Shown here: one piece after another, positions 7,929 to 16,668 of the stretch | Numbering within the stretch: the stretch's first letter is position 1 | Layout of the letters: each line of letters begins with the position of its first letter | Source: Bradyrhizobium sp. CB82 | GTDB taxonomy: Bacteria; Pseudomonadota; Alphaproteobacteria; Rhizobiales; Xanthobacteraceae | DNA length: 64,000 nt | Reading direction: 5' to 3' | NCBI RefSeq assembly: GCF_029714405.1 | Contig: NZ_CP121650.1 | Span: 744,001 to 808,000 of the forward strand | Notes under the pieces: model-generated | Told to the model about the DNA's origin: nothing | What the model saw: only the letters and a program-made list of their open reading frames with translations | Databases searched by the model: none | Program-made: the position numbers and the translations under genes

Positions 7929-9740
7929 TCAGCTATCGACCTTCAGCGCGGCAATGAAAGCTTCCTGCGGGATGTCGACCTTGCCGAACTGCCGCATCTT
8001 CTTCTTGCCCTCCTTCTGCTTCTCCAGAAGCTTGCGCTTACGCGTGATGTCGCCGCCATAGCACTTCGCGGTGACGTCCTTGCGCAGGGCGCGCACCGTT
8101 TCGCGGGCGATCACCTTGCCGCCGATCGCCGCCTGGATCGGGATCTGGAACATGTGCGGCGGGATCAGCTCCTTCATCTTCTCGACCATGGCGCGGCCGC
8201 GGCCTTCGGCGCGGGTGCGATGCACCAGCATCGAGAGCGCGTCGACCGGCTCGCCATTGACCAGGATCTGCATCTTGACGAGGTCGGCCGGCTTGTAGTC
8301 GGTGAGGTGATAGTCGAACGAGGCGTAGCCCTTGGAGACCGATTTCAGGCGGTCGTAGAAATCGAACACGACCTCGTTGAGCGGCAAATCGTACTTCACC
8401 ATGGCGCGGGAGCCGACGTAAGTCAGCTCCTTCTGCGAGCCGCGGCGGTCCTGGCACAGCTTCAGGACGCTGCCGAGATATTCGTCGGGGGTGAGGATGG
8501 TGGCCTCGATCCAGGGCTCGTCGATCTCGGCGATCTTGACCACGTCGGGCATGTCGACGGGATTGTGGATCTCGATCTCGGCGCCATCGGTCAGCTTCAT
8601 CTTGTAGATGACGCTCGGCGCGGTCGCGATCAAATTGAGATCGAACTCGCGCGACAGCCGCTCCTGGATGATCTCGAGGTGCAAGAGGCCAAGGAAGCCG
8701 CAGCGGAAGCCGAAGCCGAGCGCGGCCGAAGTCTCCATCTCGAAGGAGAAGCTGGCGTCGTTGAGCCGCAGCTTGCCCATCGCGGCGCGTAGCGTCTCGA
8801 AATCGTCGGCATCGACCGGAAACAGGCCGCAGAACACGACCGGGATGGCCGGCTTGAAGCCCGGCAGCATCTCGGCGACCGGCTTCTTGTCGTCGGTGAT
8901 GGTGTCGCCGACGCGGGTGTCGGCGACCTCCTTGATCGCGGCGGTGATGAAGCCGATCTCGCCGGGACCGAGCTCGTCGACCTGCTGCATCTTCGGCGTG
9001 AAGAAGCCGACGCGCTCGACGTCATAGGCCGCGCCCGTGCCCATCATGCGGACGCGCTGGCCCTTCTTCATCGTGCCGTCGACGATGCGCACCAGCACGA
9101 CGACGCCGAGATAGACGTCGTACCAGCTGTCGACCAGCAGCGCCTTCAAGGTCGCATCGCGGTCGCCCTTCGGTGGCGGCAGGCGGGTGACGATGGCCTC
9201 CAGCACGTCAGGCACGCCGAGACCGGTCTTGGCGGAGATCATCACGGCGTCCGATGCATCGATGCCGATGACGTCCTCGATCTGCTGCTTGATCTTGTCC
9301 GGCTCGGCGGCCGGAAGGTCGACCTTGTTCAGGACCGGGACGATCTCGTGATTGTTGTCGAGCGCCTGGTAGACATTGGCGAGCGTCTGCGCCTCGACGC
9401 CTTGGCTGGCGTCGACCACCAGCAGGGAACCCTCGCAGGCCGCCAGCGACCGCGAGACTTCGTAGGCGAAGTCGACATGGCCGGGCGTGTCCATCAGGTT
9501 GAAGATGTAATCCCTGCCGTCCTTGGCGCGATACGAGAGCCGAACGGTCTGCGCCTTGATGGTGATGCCGCGCTCGCGCTCGATATCCATGGAATCGAGC
9601 ACCTGCTCCTTGCCGGCCATTTCGCGCTCGGACAGACCGCCCGTCATCTGGATCAGGCGGTCGGCCAGCGTCGATTTGCCATGGTCGATATGGGCGACGA
9701 TGGAGAAATTGCGGATGTTGGAAATGGGGGCGGTCGTCAT
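7929..9740 (-). CDS. lepA: Elongation factor 4 (LepA), ribosomal GTPase
   Basis: LepA binds stalled or mistranslocated ribosomes and acts in translation and 30S biogenesis. Starting at ATG 9740 the protein is 603 residues, the normal LepA length; the open frame runs 95 codons further upstream but without similarity. G1 (AHIDHGKST), G2/G3 (DTPGHVDF) and G4 (NKVDLP) of the GTPase domain are seen at the N-terminus. They are followed by the EF-G-like domains and the LepA-specific C-terminal domain ([20 protein letters not shown]). It is a single gene, divergent from the glycosyltransferase at 9856 with a 115-bp shared promoter gap. Confidence 0.97.
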   Translation of the reverse strand: MTTAPISNIRNFSIVAHIDHGKSTLADRLIQMTGGLSEREMAGKEQVLDSMDIERERGITIKAQTVRLSYRAKDGRDYIFNLMDTPGHVDFAYEVSRSLAACEGSLLVVDASQGVEAQTLANVYQALDNNHEIVPVLNKVDLPAAEPDKIKQQIEDVIGIDASDAVMISAKTGLGVPDVLEAIVTRLPPPKGDRDATLKALLVDSWYDVYLGVVVLVRIVDGTMKKGQRVRMMGTGAAYDVERVGFFTPKMQQVDELGPGEIGFITAAIKEVADTRVGDTITDDKKPVAEMLPGFKPAIPVVFCGLFPVDADDFETLRAAMGKLRLNDASFSFEMETSAALGFGFRCGFLGLLHLEIIQERLSREFDLNLIATAPSVIYKMKLTDGAEIEIHNPVDMPDVVKIAEIDEPWIEATILTPDEYLGSVLKLCQDRRGSQKELTYVGSRAMVKYDLPLNEVVFDFYDRLKSVSKGYASFDYHLTDYKPADLVKMQILVNGEPVDALSMLVHRTRAEGRGRAMVEKMKELIPPHMFQIPIQAAIGGKVIARETVRALRKDVTAKCYGGDITRKRKLLEKQKEGKKKMRQFGKVDIPQEAFIAALKVDS

Positions 9741-9855
9741 GGGGCGCGGGATACCACTCACATCCCCGTGCGGCAACCATATTACTGTATTTTCAGGGCC
9801 TTTCTTCACGCCAAGCTGATTCCACGCGGGACCAAAACGCGCTACGCAACGCCCC

Positions 9856-11481
9856 ATGTCGACGACTTCGATCCTGCCCGCCGGAACGCACGCGAAAAGC
9901 GCTTTGAGCGCCAGGCGGCTCGTGGCCCGACTTGTCGCCAGTGCCACCGATCCCAAAACCCGCCTGTGGCTGGTGATCCAGCTTACCGTCCTCCATGCGG
10001 TGATCTGGACCTTCACCCTGATCAATCTGAAGGCAGCGCAGGACGTTCATATGGACGTCGCAGAGGCCTATGCCTGGGGCCAGAAATTCCTGCTGGGCTA
10101 TGGCAAGCACCCACCGCTGTCGGGCTGGATCGCGGGCCTCTGGTTCATGGTCTTCCCGCCGAGGGATTGGGCGACCTATGCGCTCGCGATGGCGACCGTC
10201 AGCGTCGGCATGGTGATCTGCTGGCTGATTGCGCTGCGCGTGGTCGATGCCCGGCGCGCGTTCCTCGTCCTGGTGATGGTCGCGCTCTACCCGATCTTCA
10301 ATTTCAAGGGTTTCAAGTACAATCCGGACCTGTTGCAACTCGTCACGCTGCCGCTCCTGGTACTTGCCTATCTCAACGCGTTCGAGAAGCGGAGCTGGCA
10401 GTCCGGCATCTTGCTCGGGCTCGCCGGTGCGCTCGCGCTGATGACGAAATACTGGGTGCTGACCATGATCGGCGCGATCGGCCTTGCCGCGCTGATCCAT
10501 CCGGATCGCGTCAGATTTCTGGCCTCGCCGGCGCCATGGGTTGCGATCGCAACGCTGCTCGTCGCGATGATCCCGCATGGCGTCTGGCTGGCTGACGCGC
10601 ATTTCGTGCCGCTGACCTATGCCGGCGATACCTACAGCCTCACCGATCGCGCCCAGATCAACGAGCTGGTGCGCGGCTACGCCGTGCACAATTTCGCACT
10701 GCTCGCACTCCCGGTGGCGCTGGCGGCGCTGGCGATGGCGCTGGTGCCGCCGTGGTGGAGATTGCTCCGACGCGATCCCCTGGCGATCGTCACCCGCGCC
10801 TGGGCGCGCGGCGACAATCCGGGCGTGAACGTCTCGCAGGCGCTGAATATCTGGATCATCCAGATCATCGTCGCGGTCGGCCCGCCGCTCGGCGCGCTCG
10901 CCTTCGGCATCTACATGAAGACCGATTGGGGCATCTCGCTGTTCTTCCTGGTGCCGCTGGCACTGGTGTCGATCCCGGCGCTGCGCGTGCAGCGCGCGAG
11001 CCTGTTCAACATCGCCGCGATCTGGCTCGTGCTGTCGCTGGCAACGCTCGCGGCCTCGCCCTTCATTGCCGCGCGCGAGATGGCGGCGAATGCGGGCAAC
11101 ACCGCGACCTATGGCGCGCGTTCCGAGCTCGCGCGCGAATTGACCCAAGTGTGGCGCACGCGCTTCGGCTCACGCTGGCCGATCGTCGCCGGCACCATGG
11201 AAACCATCCAGCCGATGGCGTTCTACAGCCCCGACCATCCGAGCCCGTTCACGCCGCACGAAGCCTGGAGTTCCGGCCTGACCGTGCCCGAGGACGTGAA
11301 AAGGCTCGGTTTCATTGGCGTGTTCGATCCGACCGACGGCCGCCTCGCCGAGCTTGAAAAGTGGGTGAAGGAGACCGCGCCGAATGCCGAGCGGGTCGTG
11401 ATGACCACGCGCCGCTTCACGCATGGCAGAGCCGGGCCGTCGATGACGTGGAACGTCTACATCGCGCCGCCGGGCGGGTGA
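9856..11481 (+). CDS. ArnT/PMT-like membrane glycosyltransferase
   Basis: A 541-residue polytopic membrane protein of the dolichyl-phosphate-mannose mannosyltransferase / ArnT (GT39/GT83) clan, which moves sugars from a polyprenyl-phosphate carrier onto lipids or proteins at the periplasmic face. About ten or eleven hydrophobic segments are visible. The first large loop has the family-type acidic site and HPPL motif ([10 protein letters not shown], then [10 protein letters not shown]), and a soluble C-terminal domain of about 130 residues follows. In the neighbourhood there is no lipid A or glycan gene to name its substrate. ATG start at 9856. Substrate and acceptor unknown. Confidence 0.82.
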   Translation: MSTTSILPAGTHAKSALSARRLVARLVASATDPKTRLWLVIQLTVLHAVIWTFTLINLKAAQDVHMDVAEAYAWGQKFLLGYGKHPPLSGWIAGLWFMVFPPRDWATYALAMATVSVGMVICWLIALRVVDARRAFLVLVMVALYPIFNFKGFKYNPDLLQLVTLPLLVLAYLNAFEKRSWQSGILLGLAGALALMTKYWVLTMIGAIGLAALIHPDRVRFLASPAPWVAIATLLVAMIPHGVWLADAHFVPLTYAGDTYSLTDRAQINELVRGYAVHNFALLALPVALAALAMALVPPWWRLLRRDPLAIVTRAWARGDNPGVNVSQALNIWIIQIIVAVGPPLGALAFGIYMKTDWGISLFFLVPLALVSIPALRVQRASLFNIAAIWLVLSLATLAASPFIAAREMAANAGNTATYGARSELARELTQVWRTRFGSRWPIVAGTMETIQPMAFYSPDHPSPFTPHEAWSSGLTVPEDVKRLGFIGVFDPTDGRLAELEKWVKETAPNAERVVMTTRRFTHGRAGPSMTWNVYIAPPGG

Positions 11482-11502
11482 CCGACGCGTCCCTTGTGCG
11501 AT

Positions 11503-11581
11503 GGGTGGGCAAAGCGAAGCGTGCCCGCCATTCTGTTGCAAAGATCAAGAGTTGGTGGGCGCTACGCGCCTTTGCCCACCC
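11503..11581. repeat. Inverted repeat between convergent genes
   Basis: GGGTGGGCAAAG at 11503-11514 is a perfect 12-bp inverted match to CTTTGCCCACCC at 11570-11581. Each arm continues into its own smaller palindrome (GCGAAGC, GCGCTACGCGC). It lies between the convergent glycosyltransferase and ptsH genes, so it may act as a two-way transcription stop as well as being a REP-like element. Confidence 0.8.
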
Positions 11582-11606
11582 TGCCGCGGCTTCATTGACG
11601 AAGCAG

Positions 11607-11948
11607 CTACGTCCCTTCCTCGTTGAACTTGCTTTCAACGAGCTCGGTGATCGCGGCGATCGCGGCCTCGGCTTCATCGCCCTTGGCTGAAACCATGATC
11701 GTCGTGCCGGGGCCTGCGGCGAGCATCATCAATCCCATGATCGAGGTGCCGCCGACGGTTTCGCCGCCGCGCGTCACCCACACTTGCGCGTTGAAGCGTT
11801 CCACCGCCTGCACGAACTTCGCGGACGCGCGGGCATGCAGGCCGCGCTTGTTGATGATCAGCAGTTCCTTGGAAATCGCTCCCTCGGGCACGCCCGTCCC
11901 GGCAGCGGGACCGGCCTCACTTCCGAGTGGCGCACCGTCGTCGCTCAT
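11607..11948 (-). CDS. ptsH: HPr phosphocarrier protein
   Basis: HPr carries phosphate from Enzyme I to EIIA proteins. The 113-residue product has an N-terminal extension of about 26 residues, longer than the standard 85-90 aa HPr, then the HPr fold. The active-site histidine is His38 in KRGLHARASAKF. The regulatory serine is Ser69 in GGTSIMGLMML, the position HprK phosphorylates. Its ATG overlaps the stop of the EIIA gene by four bases (ATGA), so the two are translationally coupled. No Enzyme I or sugar permease is in this window. In alphaproteobacteria this HPr serves regulation more than sugar uptake. Confidence 0.95.
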   Translation of the reverse strand: MSDDGAPLGSEAGPAAGTGVPEGAISKELLIINKRGLHARASAKFVQAVERFNAQVWVTRGGETVGGTSIMGLMMLAAGPGTTIMVSAKGDEAEAAIAAITELVESKFNEEGT

Positions 11949-12346
11949 TTGCCGGCGAGCACGCGGCTGGCGATGGTGACATATTTGCGACCCGCTTCCT
12001 GGGCCATCGCGATCGCGTCGGGCAGCGAGCGCTCCTCGCGCACCTTGGCGAGCTTCACCAGCATCGGAAGATTGATGCCGGCGAGCACTTCGACTTTCGG
12101 TCGGCTCATGCAGGATATTGCAAGGTTGGACGGCGTGCCGCCGAACATGTCGGTGAGGATCGCAACGCCGTCGCCGGAATCGACGCGATTAACCGCCTCG
12201 ATAATGTCGCTTCGACAGAGATCGGAATCATCCTCGGCGCCGATCGTGATCGCTTCGATTTGTTTTTGTGGACCCATGACATGCTCAAGCGCTGCCTTGA
12301 ACTCGTCGGCAAGGCGCCCGTGGGTCACAAGTACTAGACCAATCAT
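11945..12346 (-). CDS. PTS EIIA component, mannose type
   Basis: The start is ATG 12346 (MIGLVLVTHG), preceded by GAGGAG; the open frame extends 19 codons upstream without family similarity. The 133-residue product is a mannose-family EIIA domain with the phosphoacceptor His9 in LVTHG and the TDMFGGTPSN loop. It can receive phosphate from HPr but has no EIIB/EIIC partner here, so a regulatory role is likely, as described for EIIA-Man of other alphaproteobacteria. It overlaps ptsH by four bases and follows hprK after a gap of about 210 bp. Confidence 0.94.
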   Translation of the reverse strand: MIGLVLVTHGRLADEFKAALEHVMGPQKQIEAITIGAEDDSDLCRSDIIEAVNRVDSGDGVAILTDMFGGTPSNLAISCMSRPKVEVLAGINLPMLVKLAKVREERSLPDAIAMAQEAGRKYVTIASRVLAGK

Positions 12347-12555
12347 CGGAAAACTCCTCGCGGGCGCTTTTGGTGCGCCGCACGAACGCGCCACTTTGAC
12401 CATCCAGAGCCCCCGCGCAAGAGGGGATGTTGCGTATCTCCCTGAATCTATACGGATGTATGAGGGGAGGTGCGCCGGTCTAATTCGGTCGCGATAGTGG
12501 GCTTCATATGGTTACAGAATCCCTTCAAACAATCGGCGGAGGGGATAACGCAGTA

Positions 12556-13005
12556 TTAACTCTTGGTAGTCGTCAGGGCCGCAACAACCAGCGGAAGGGG
12601 CTGATAACCGCCTCCGACCGGGATTCGCGGTATTTCGACACCGAAAATGGTGATTTTCAGGGCTTCCGGTGACGGCAGGCGCCCCGCATCGGGCGCGGCA
12701 AGGTCGACAACGAGGCCGACGCTCGCCTGTCCCACGAAGTCGCAGCGGCGGATGCCGAGGCCCCGGATCTCGAGCAGGCCGGCCAGGACCGGGGCAGGGC
12801 GGACCACAATTTCGTTGCCGACTGTCGCCAGATGGACACGGTCGTCGCCCACCAAAACGGCAGCTTCGACCAGCCCGGCGCGGCCAGCCATGATCAAATC
12901 GAAGGCAAGACGCGACTTGCCCGCCCCCGAGGGCCCCCGGATCAGTACAGCCATATTCCCTATTCGGACCGCGGAGGCGTGGACGCTGGCGCTGTCCTCG
13001 CTCAT
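12556..13005 (-). CDS. hprK: HPr kinase/phosphorylase, short alphaproteobacterial form
   Basis: HprK phosphorylates, and dephosphorylates, the regulatory serine of HPr. This 149-residue form carries only the C-terminal catalytic domain; Gram-positive enzymes are about 310 aa. The P-loop GPSGAGKS is at residues 24-31, a GDDRVHL motif follows at about 53-59, and a Gly/Leu-rich C-terminus closes the domain. The ATG (13005) overlaps the chvG stop by four bases, so expression is coupled to the sensor kinase. The linkage chvI-chvG-hprK-EIIA-ptsH is conserved in this class of bacteria. Confidence 0.95.
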   Translation of the reverse strand: MSEDSASVHASAVRIGNMAVLIRGPSGAGKSRLAFDLIMAGRAGLVEAAVLVGDDRVHLATVGNEIVVRPAPVLAGLLEIRGLGIRRCDFVGQASVGLVVDLAAPDAGRLPSPEALKITIFGVEIPRIPVGGGYQPLPLVVAALTTTKS

Positions 13006-14804
13006 AGCGCCGGCAACCTCACCACGAAGCGCGCGCCGGCAACCGTGGCCATGCCGTCGGCATCCACCGGGCCTGCGCGATTCTCCGCCCAGATGCGTCC
13101 GCCATGGGCCTCGATGATCTGCTTGGAGATCGACAGGCCGAGGCCGGAGTTCTGGCCAAAGCCCTGATGCGGGCGATCGGTGTAGAAGCGCTCGAAGATG
13201 CGCTCCAGCGCGTCCTCGCGGATGCCCGGGCCGTCATCGTCGACCACGATCTCGATCTCGGTCCGCGCGCGGCGGCAGGTCATGCGCACCTTGTTGCCGG
13301 GCTCGGAGAAGGACTGCGCGTTCGACAAGAGATTGGAGATCACCTGCCCGAGCCGCGAATCGTGACCGGTTACGGACAAGCCGTCGGTCGGGCCGCGGCC
13401 CTCGAAGCGCGTTTCGACCGCGACGTCGTGGCCGAGCTTGGTCTCGTTGGCGACCGAGGTGAGTGTGGTGAGGAGGCGGCGCAGATCGACGGGGATCGCA
13501 TCCTGCCGCTGCAATTCGGCGTCGAGCCGGCTCGCATCCGAAATGTCAGAGATCAGCCGGTCGAGCCGCTTCACGTCGTGCTCGATCACTTCTAGCAAGC
13601 GCCCGCGGCTGGTCTCGTTGCGCGCCAGCGGCAAGGTCTCGACCGCCGAGCGCAGCGAGGTCAGCGGGTTTTTCAGCTCGTGCGCGACGTCGGCGGCGAA
13701 CATCTCGATCGCCTCGATGCGGCGATAGAGCGCATTGGTCATGTCGCGCAGCGCGCCGGAGAGGTGGCCGATCTCGTCGCGGCGGCGGGTGAAGTCGGGG
13801 ATCTCGACGCGGGACTTGGTGCGGCGGCGGACCCGCTCGGCGCTGTCGGCGAGGCGCCGCACGGGACCTGCGATCGTGCTCGCGAGCAGCAGCGACAGCA
13901 TGATCATGACGGCGGCGGCGACGCCGCCCACTTTCAGGATCGCCAGCCGCTCGGCGGTGACCATCTGGTCGATGTCATCGCCCTGCGTCGACAGCATCAG
14001 TGCGCCACGGATGGCGCGCGAGCGCAGCACGGGGACCGCGACCGAGACGATGACCTCGCCGCGCGAATTGACCCGCACCATCGACCGCTTCTGGCCCTTC
14101 AGCGCATCGGCGACCTCGTCATAGCCATTGCCGTTCTCGGGCCCGAGCTCGCGATAGAGCGGCAGGTCGCCGCGGTTGAGCCAGGTGCGCACCGAGGTCA
14201 TGCCGCGTTCGAGGATGCCCGGCTTCTCGGACGGCGGCGGCAAATCGTAGCGCAGCACGTTCTCGAGGTTGCGGCTGTCGAGCAGCAGAATCCCGTTGGG
14301 ATCGTAGATGCGGGCGCGTGTCTTGGTCGGCGAGATCAGCGTGCGCAGCACAGGCGCCACGCGCTCCGGATTGATCGGGAAATCCAGCGGCGAATAATCG
14401 TCCGAACCGCCATAGCTGTCGCCGAGCTTGAGGTCGAGCAGCCTGTCGGGGTCGATGGTGATGGCGTTGGTCTGCACCGTCGCGGAGGCCGCGATCGCAC
14501 CCGCGATGATCTCGCCCTGCACCAGGAGGCTCTGCGCGCGCGCATCGATCAGGCCGGCGCGGAACTGCGACAAATACAGGATGCTCGCGACCAGCGCGAC
14601 GAGGCCGGCGAGATTGAGCGAGACGATGCGGCGGGTGAGGCTCGAGAACGAGAGCGCGAAGAAGAACTGCCCGGCGCGCTTGAGCCAGTTCAGCGGCCGC
14701 CAGCCTTGCGCGACCTGCTTCTCCTCAGCCGAATAGTCCTGAACGCCCGCGGATGCAACATCCTCGGCGTTCAGGCTGGAATCAGTCTGCGTCCGGTCAA
14801 GCAA
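13002..14804 (-). CDS. chvG: ChvG/ExoS-type sensor histidine kinase
   Basis: A 600-residue membrane histidine kinase, the ChvG (ExoS) member of the acid and envelope-stress system that controls exopolysaccharide, motility and host interaction in rhizobia and agrobacteria. An N-terminal soluble tail is followed by a membrane segment (about 57-80), a periplasmic sensor domain (about 85-285), a second membrane segment (about 290-312) and a HAMP linker. The dimerisation box DVAHELKNPLTSL has His375. The ATPase domain shows the N box (NLLSNAQSF), DDDGPGI and GLGLSISKQI. It overlaps hprK by four bases; chvI ends about 100 bp upstream. In relatives the sensor is held off by ExoR, which is not in this window. 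Confidence 0.96.
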   Translation of the reverse strand: MLDRTQTDSSLNAEDVASAGVQDYSAEEKQVAQGWRPLNWLKRAGQFFFALSFSSLTRRIVSLNLAGLVALVASILYLSQFRAGLIDARAQSLLVQGEIIAGAIAASATVQTNAITIDPDRLLDLKLGDSYGGSDDYSPLDFPINPERVAPVLRTLISPTKTRARIYDPNGILLLDSRNLENVLRYDLPPPSEKPGILERGMTSVRTWLNRGDLPLYRELGPENGNGYDEVADALKGQKRSMVRVNSRGEVIVSVAVPVLRSRAIRGALMLSTQGDDIDQMVTAERLAILKVGGVAAAVMIMLSLLLASTIAGPVRRLADSAERVRRRTKSRVEIPDFTRRRDEIGHLSGALRDMTNALYRRIEAIEMFAADVAHELKNPLTSLRSAVETLPLARNETSRGRLLEVIEHDVKRLDRLISDISDASRLDAELQRQDAIPVDLRRLLTTLTSVANETKLGHDVAVETRFEGRGPTDGLSVTGHDSRLGQVISNLLSNAQSFSEPGNKVRMTCRRARTEIEIVVDDDGPGIREDALERIFERFYTDRPHQGFGQNSGLGLSISKQIIEAHGGRIWAENRAGPVDADGMATVAGARFVVRLPAL

Positions 14805-14905
14805 TGCTTACGCCCGCGTTAGGACTGGTGCGATTGGTCCCCGCATCTTAGCCGGTACCGACGGCAACGTCAGTCCGCAAAGTCCCCGAAAGAGGCGCGC
14901 TCGCC

Positions 14906-15607
14906 TCAGGCTTCCTTGAAGCGGTAGCCGACGCCGTAAAGCGTCTCGATCATCTCGAACTCGTTGTCGACGACCTTGAACTTCTTGCGCAGCCGCTTGA
15001 TGTGGCTGTCGATGGTGCGATCGTCGACATAGACCTGGTCGTCATAGGCGGCGTCCATCAGCGCGTTGCGGCTCTTCACCACGCCGGGCCGGGTCGCCAG
15101 CGCCTGGAGGATCAGGAATTCGGTGACCGTCAGCGTCACGGGCTCGTTCTTCCAGGTGCAGGTGTGTCGTTCGGGATCCATACGCAGAAGGCCGCGATCG
15201 AGCGCCTTGGCGTCGTTCTCCTTCGGTGCGGCGGTCGGGTCCTTCGGCGCCGAGCGGCGCAACACCGCCTTGACGCGCTCGACCAGCAGCCGCTGCGAGA
15301 ACGGTTTGCGTATGAAGTCGTCGGCGCCCATCTTGAGGCCGAACAGCTCGTCGATCTCCTCGTCCTTGGAGGTGAGGAAGATCACCGGCAGATCGGATTT
15401 CTGGCGCAGCCGCCGCAGCGTCTCCATGCCGTCCATGCGCGGCATCTTGATGTCGAGAATGGCAAGGTCGGGCTGCGTGGTGCGGAAGCCGTCCAGCGCG
15501 GAGGCACCATCGGTGTACGTCATGATGCGGTAGCCTTCGGCTTCCAGCGCGATCGAAACGGATGTGAGAATGTTGCGGTCGTCGTCGACCAAAGCGATTG
15601 TGGGCAT
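14906..15607 (-). CDS. chvI: ChvI response regulator, OmpR/PhoB family
   Basis: ATG 15607 gives 233 residues, the usual ChvI length; the frame extends 49 codons upstream without homology, and AGAGG precedes the chosen start. The receiver domain has the acidic pocket (VDDD), phosphoacceptor Asp52 in [13 protein letters not shown], and a conserved Lys in FIRKPF. The C-terminal winged helix (about 135-233) has the [16 protein letters not shown] recognition helix. It is phosphorylated by ChvG, encoded about 100 bp downstream. In related organisms this regulator acts on succinoglycan, virulence and pckA genes, and pckA lies 4 kb away here. Confidence 0.97.
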   Translation of the reverse strand: MPTIALVDDDRNILTSVSIALEAEGYRIMTYTDGASALDGFRTTQPDLAILDIKMPRMDGMETLRRLRQKSDLPVIFLTSKDEEIDELFGLKMGADDFIRKPFSQRLLVERVKAVLRRSAPKDPTAAPKENDAKALDRGLLRMDPERHTCTWKNEPVTLTVTEFLILQALATRPGVVKSRNALMDAAYDDQVYVDDRTIDSHIKRLRKKFKVVDNEFEMIETLYGVGYRFKEA

Positions 15608-15852
15608 GAGCCTCTGCTTTCCGTTGGGGTCGTGATCTAAAACGGCGAGCAATCCAGTGATGCGCCGCATACATGGGCCCCCAACCCGGGGTTCGAACCT
15701 TGTCACCGAGCAATGCAAGCTGGGCTGAAGTGTGACCAAAGTTTCTCGAAACACGGCGAAGCAGCCGTGGTCCGACCCATAACCAGGCCCCGTTTAACCC
15801 CGAAAAGGCCGGCCTTGCAACCCGTAAAAGCCGGAAAACCGAAGAGAATCAG

Positions 15853-16602
15853 ATGCAACCGACCTCCGATTTCGACCCCGGAAAGCTTGCCAAATCACTG
15901 CTGCGGCGCTCCCGGCAGGGGGCGCTCGCGACTCTGATGCCGGGTACCGGCGATCCCTATTGCTCCCTGGTCAATCTGGCGAGCCACCCGGATGGCTCGC
16001 CGATCCTGCTGATTTCGCGGCTCGCCGTGCACACCAAGAACATCCTTGCCGACGGCCGGGTCTCGCTGATGCTGGACGAGCGCGCCCCCGGCGATCCCCT
16101 CGAGGGAGCCCGGATCATGCTGTCGGGACAGGCGGAGCAGGGAGCCGGGGCCGAGCTGGAACTCCTGCGCCGACGCTACCTTGCCGCCCATCCCTCCGCA
16201 GAAGACTTTGTTTCGTTTAAGGATTTTTCCTTCTTCCGGATCAGGCCGTCCGGAACCCATCTGGTCGCGGGATTCGGTCGTATCGTCGATCTGAAGCCCG
16301 AGCAGTTCCTCACAGACCTCGCCGACGCCGACGAGTTGCTTGAAGCCGAGGAAGGTGCCGTCGCGCACATGAATGCCGACCATCGCGACACCATGAATCT
16401 CTATGCGACAAGATTGCTCGGCGCAGCCGAGGCCGCGTGGCGCTGCACCGGCTGTGATCCCGAGGGCCTGGACATGCAGTCGGAGCAGGCCGTGTTGCGA
16501 CTCGAGTTCCCCGAACGGGTGACTGACGGCAACGCGCTGCGCAAGATGCTGGTCAGACTGGCAGGCGAGGCGCGGTCCCGGGGTCGACAACAGCCGGCTT
16601 GA
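15853..16602 (+). CDS. HugZ-like heme/flavin protein with DUF2470 domain
   Basis: A 249-residue protein. The N-terminal split-barrel (about residues 10-160) is of the pyridoxamine-5'-phosphate-oxidase-like fold (ALATLMPGTGDPYCSLVNLA, LAVHTKNI). The C-terminal DUF2470 domain contains the AHMNADHRDTMNLY motif characteristic of HugZ-type heme utilisation proteins. The known members bind heme or FMN and take part in heme degradation; heme binding is not shown by this sequence alone. The ATG at 15853 is divergent from chvI, with 245 bp between them that must carry both promoters. No heme uptake genes are next to it. Confidence 0.85.
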   Translation: MQPTSDFDPGKLAKSLLRRSRQGALATLMPGTGDPYCSLVNLASHPDGSPILLISRLAVHTKNILADGRVSLMLDERAPGDPLEGARIMLSGQAEQGAGAELELLRRRYLAAHPSAEDFVSFKDFSFFRIRPSGTHLVAGFGRIVDLKPEQFLTDLADADELLEAEEGAVAHMNADHRDTMNLYATRLLGAAEAAWRCTGCDPEGLDMQSEQAVLRLEFPERVTDGNALRKMLVRLAGEARSRGRQQPA

Positions 16603-16668
16603 ACGGCGGCGCCCATCGCTGCGACCCATGGTCAAGCAATATGGCCTGGGTCGGCAGCGAGAGTTTTC

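Noticed and set aside
9741..10025. N-terminal extension of LepA by 95 codons
   Set aside because: The extra part has no LepA similarity and the 603-residue form from ATG 9740 matches the family length.
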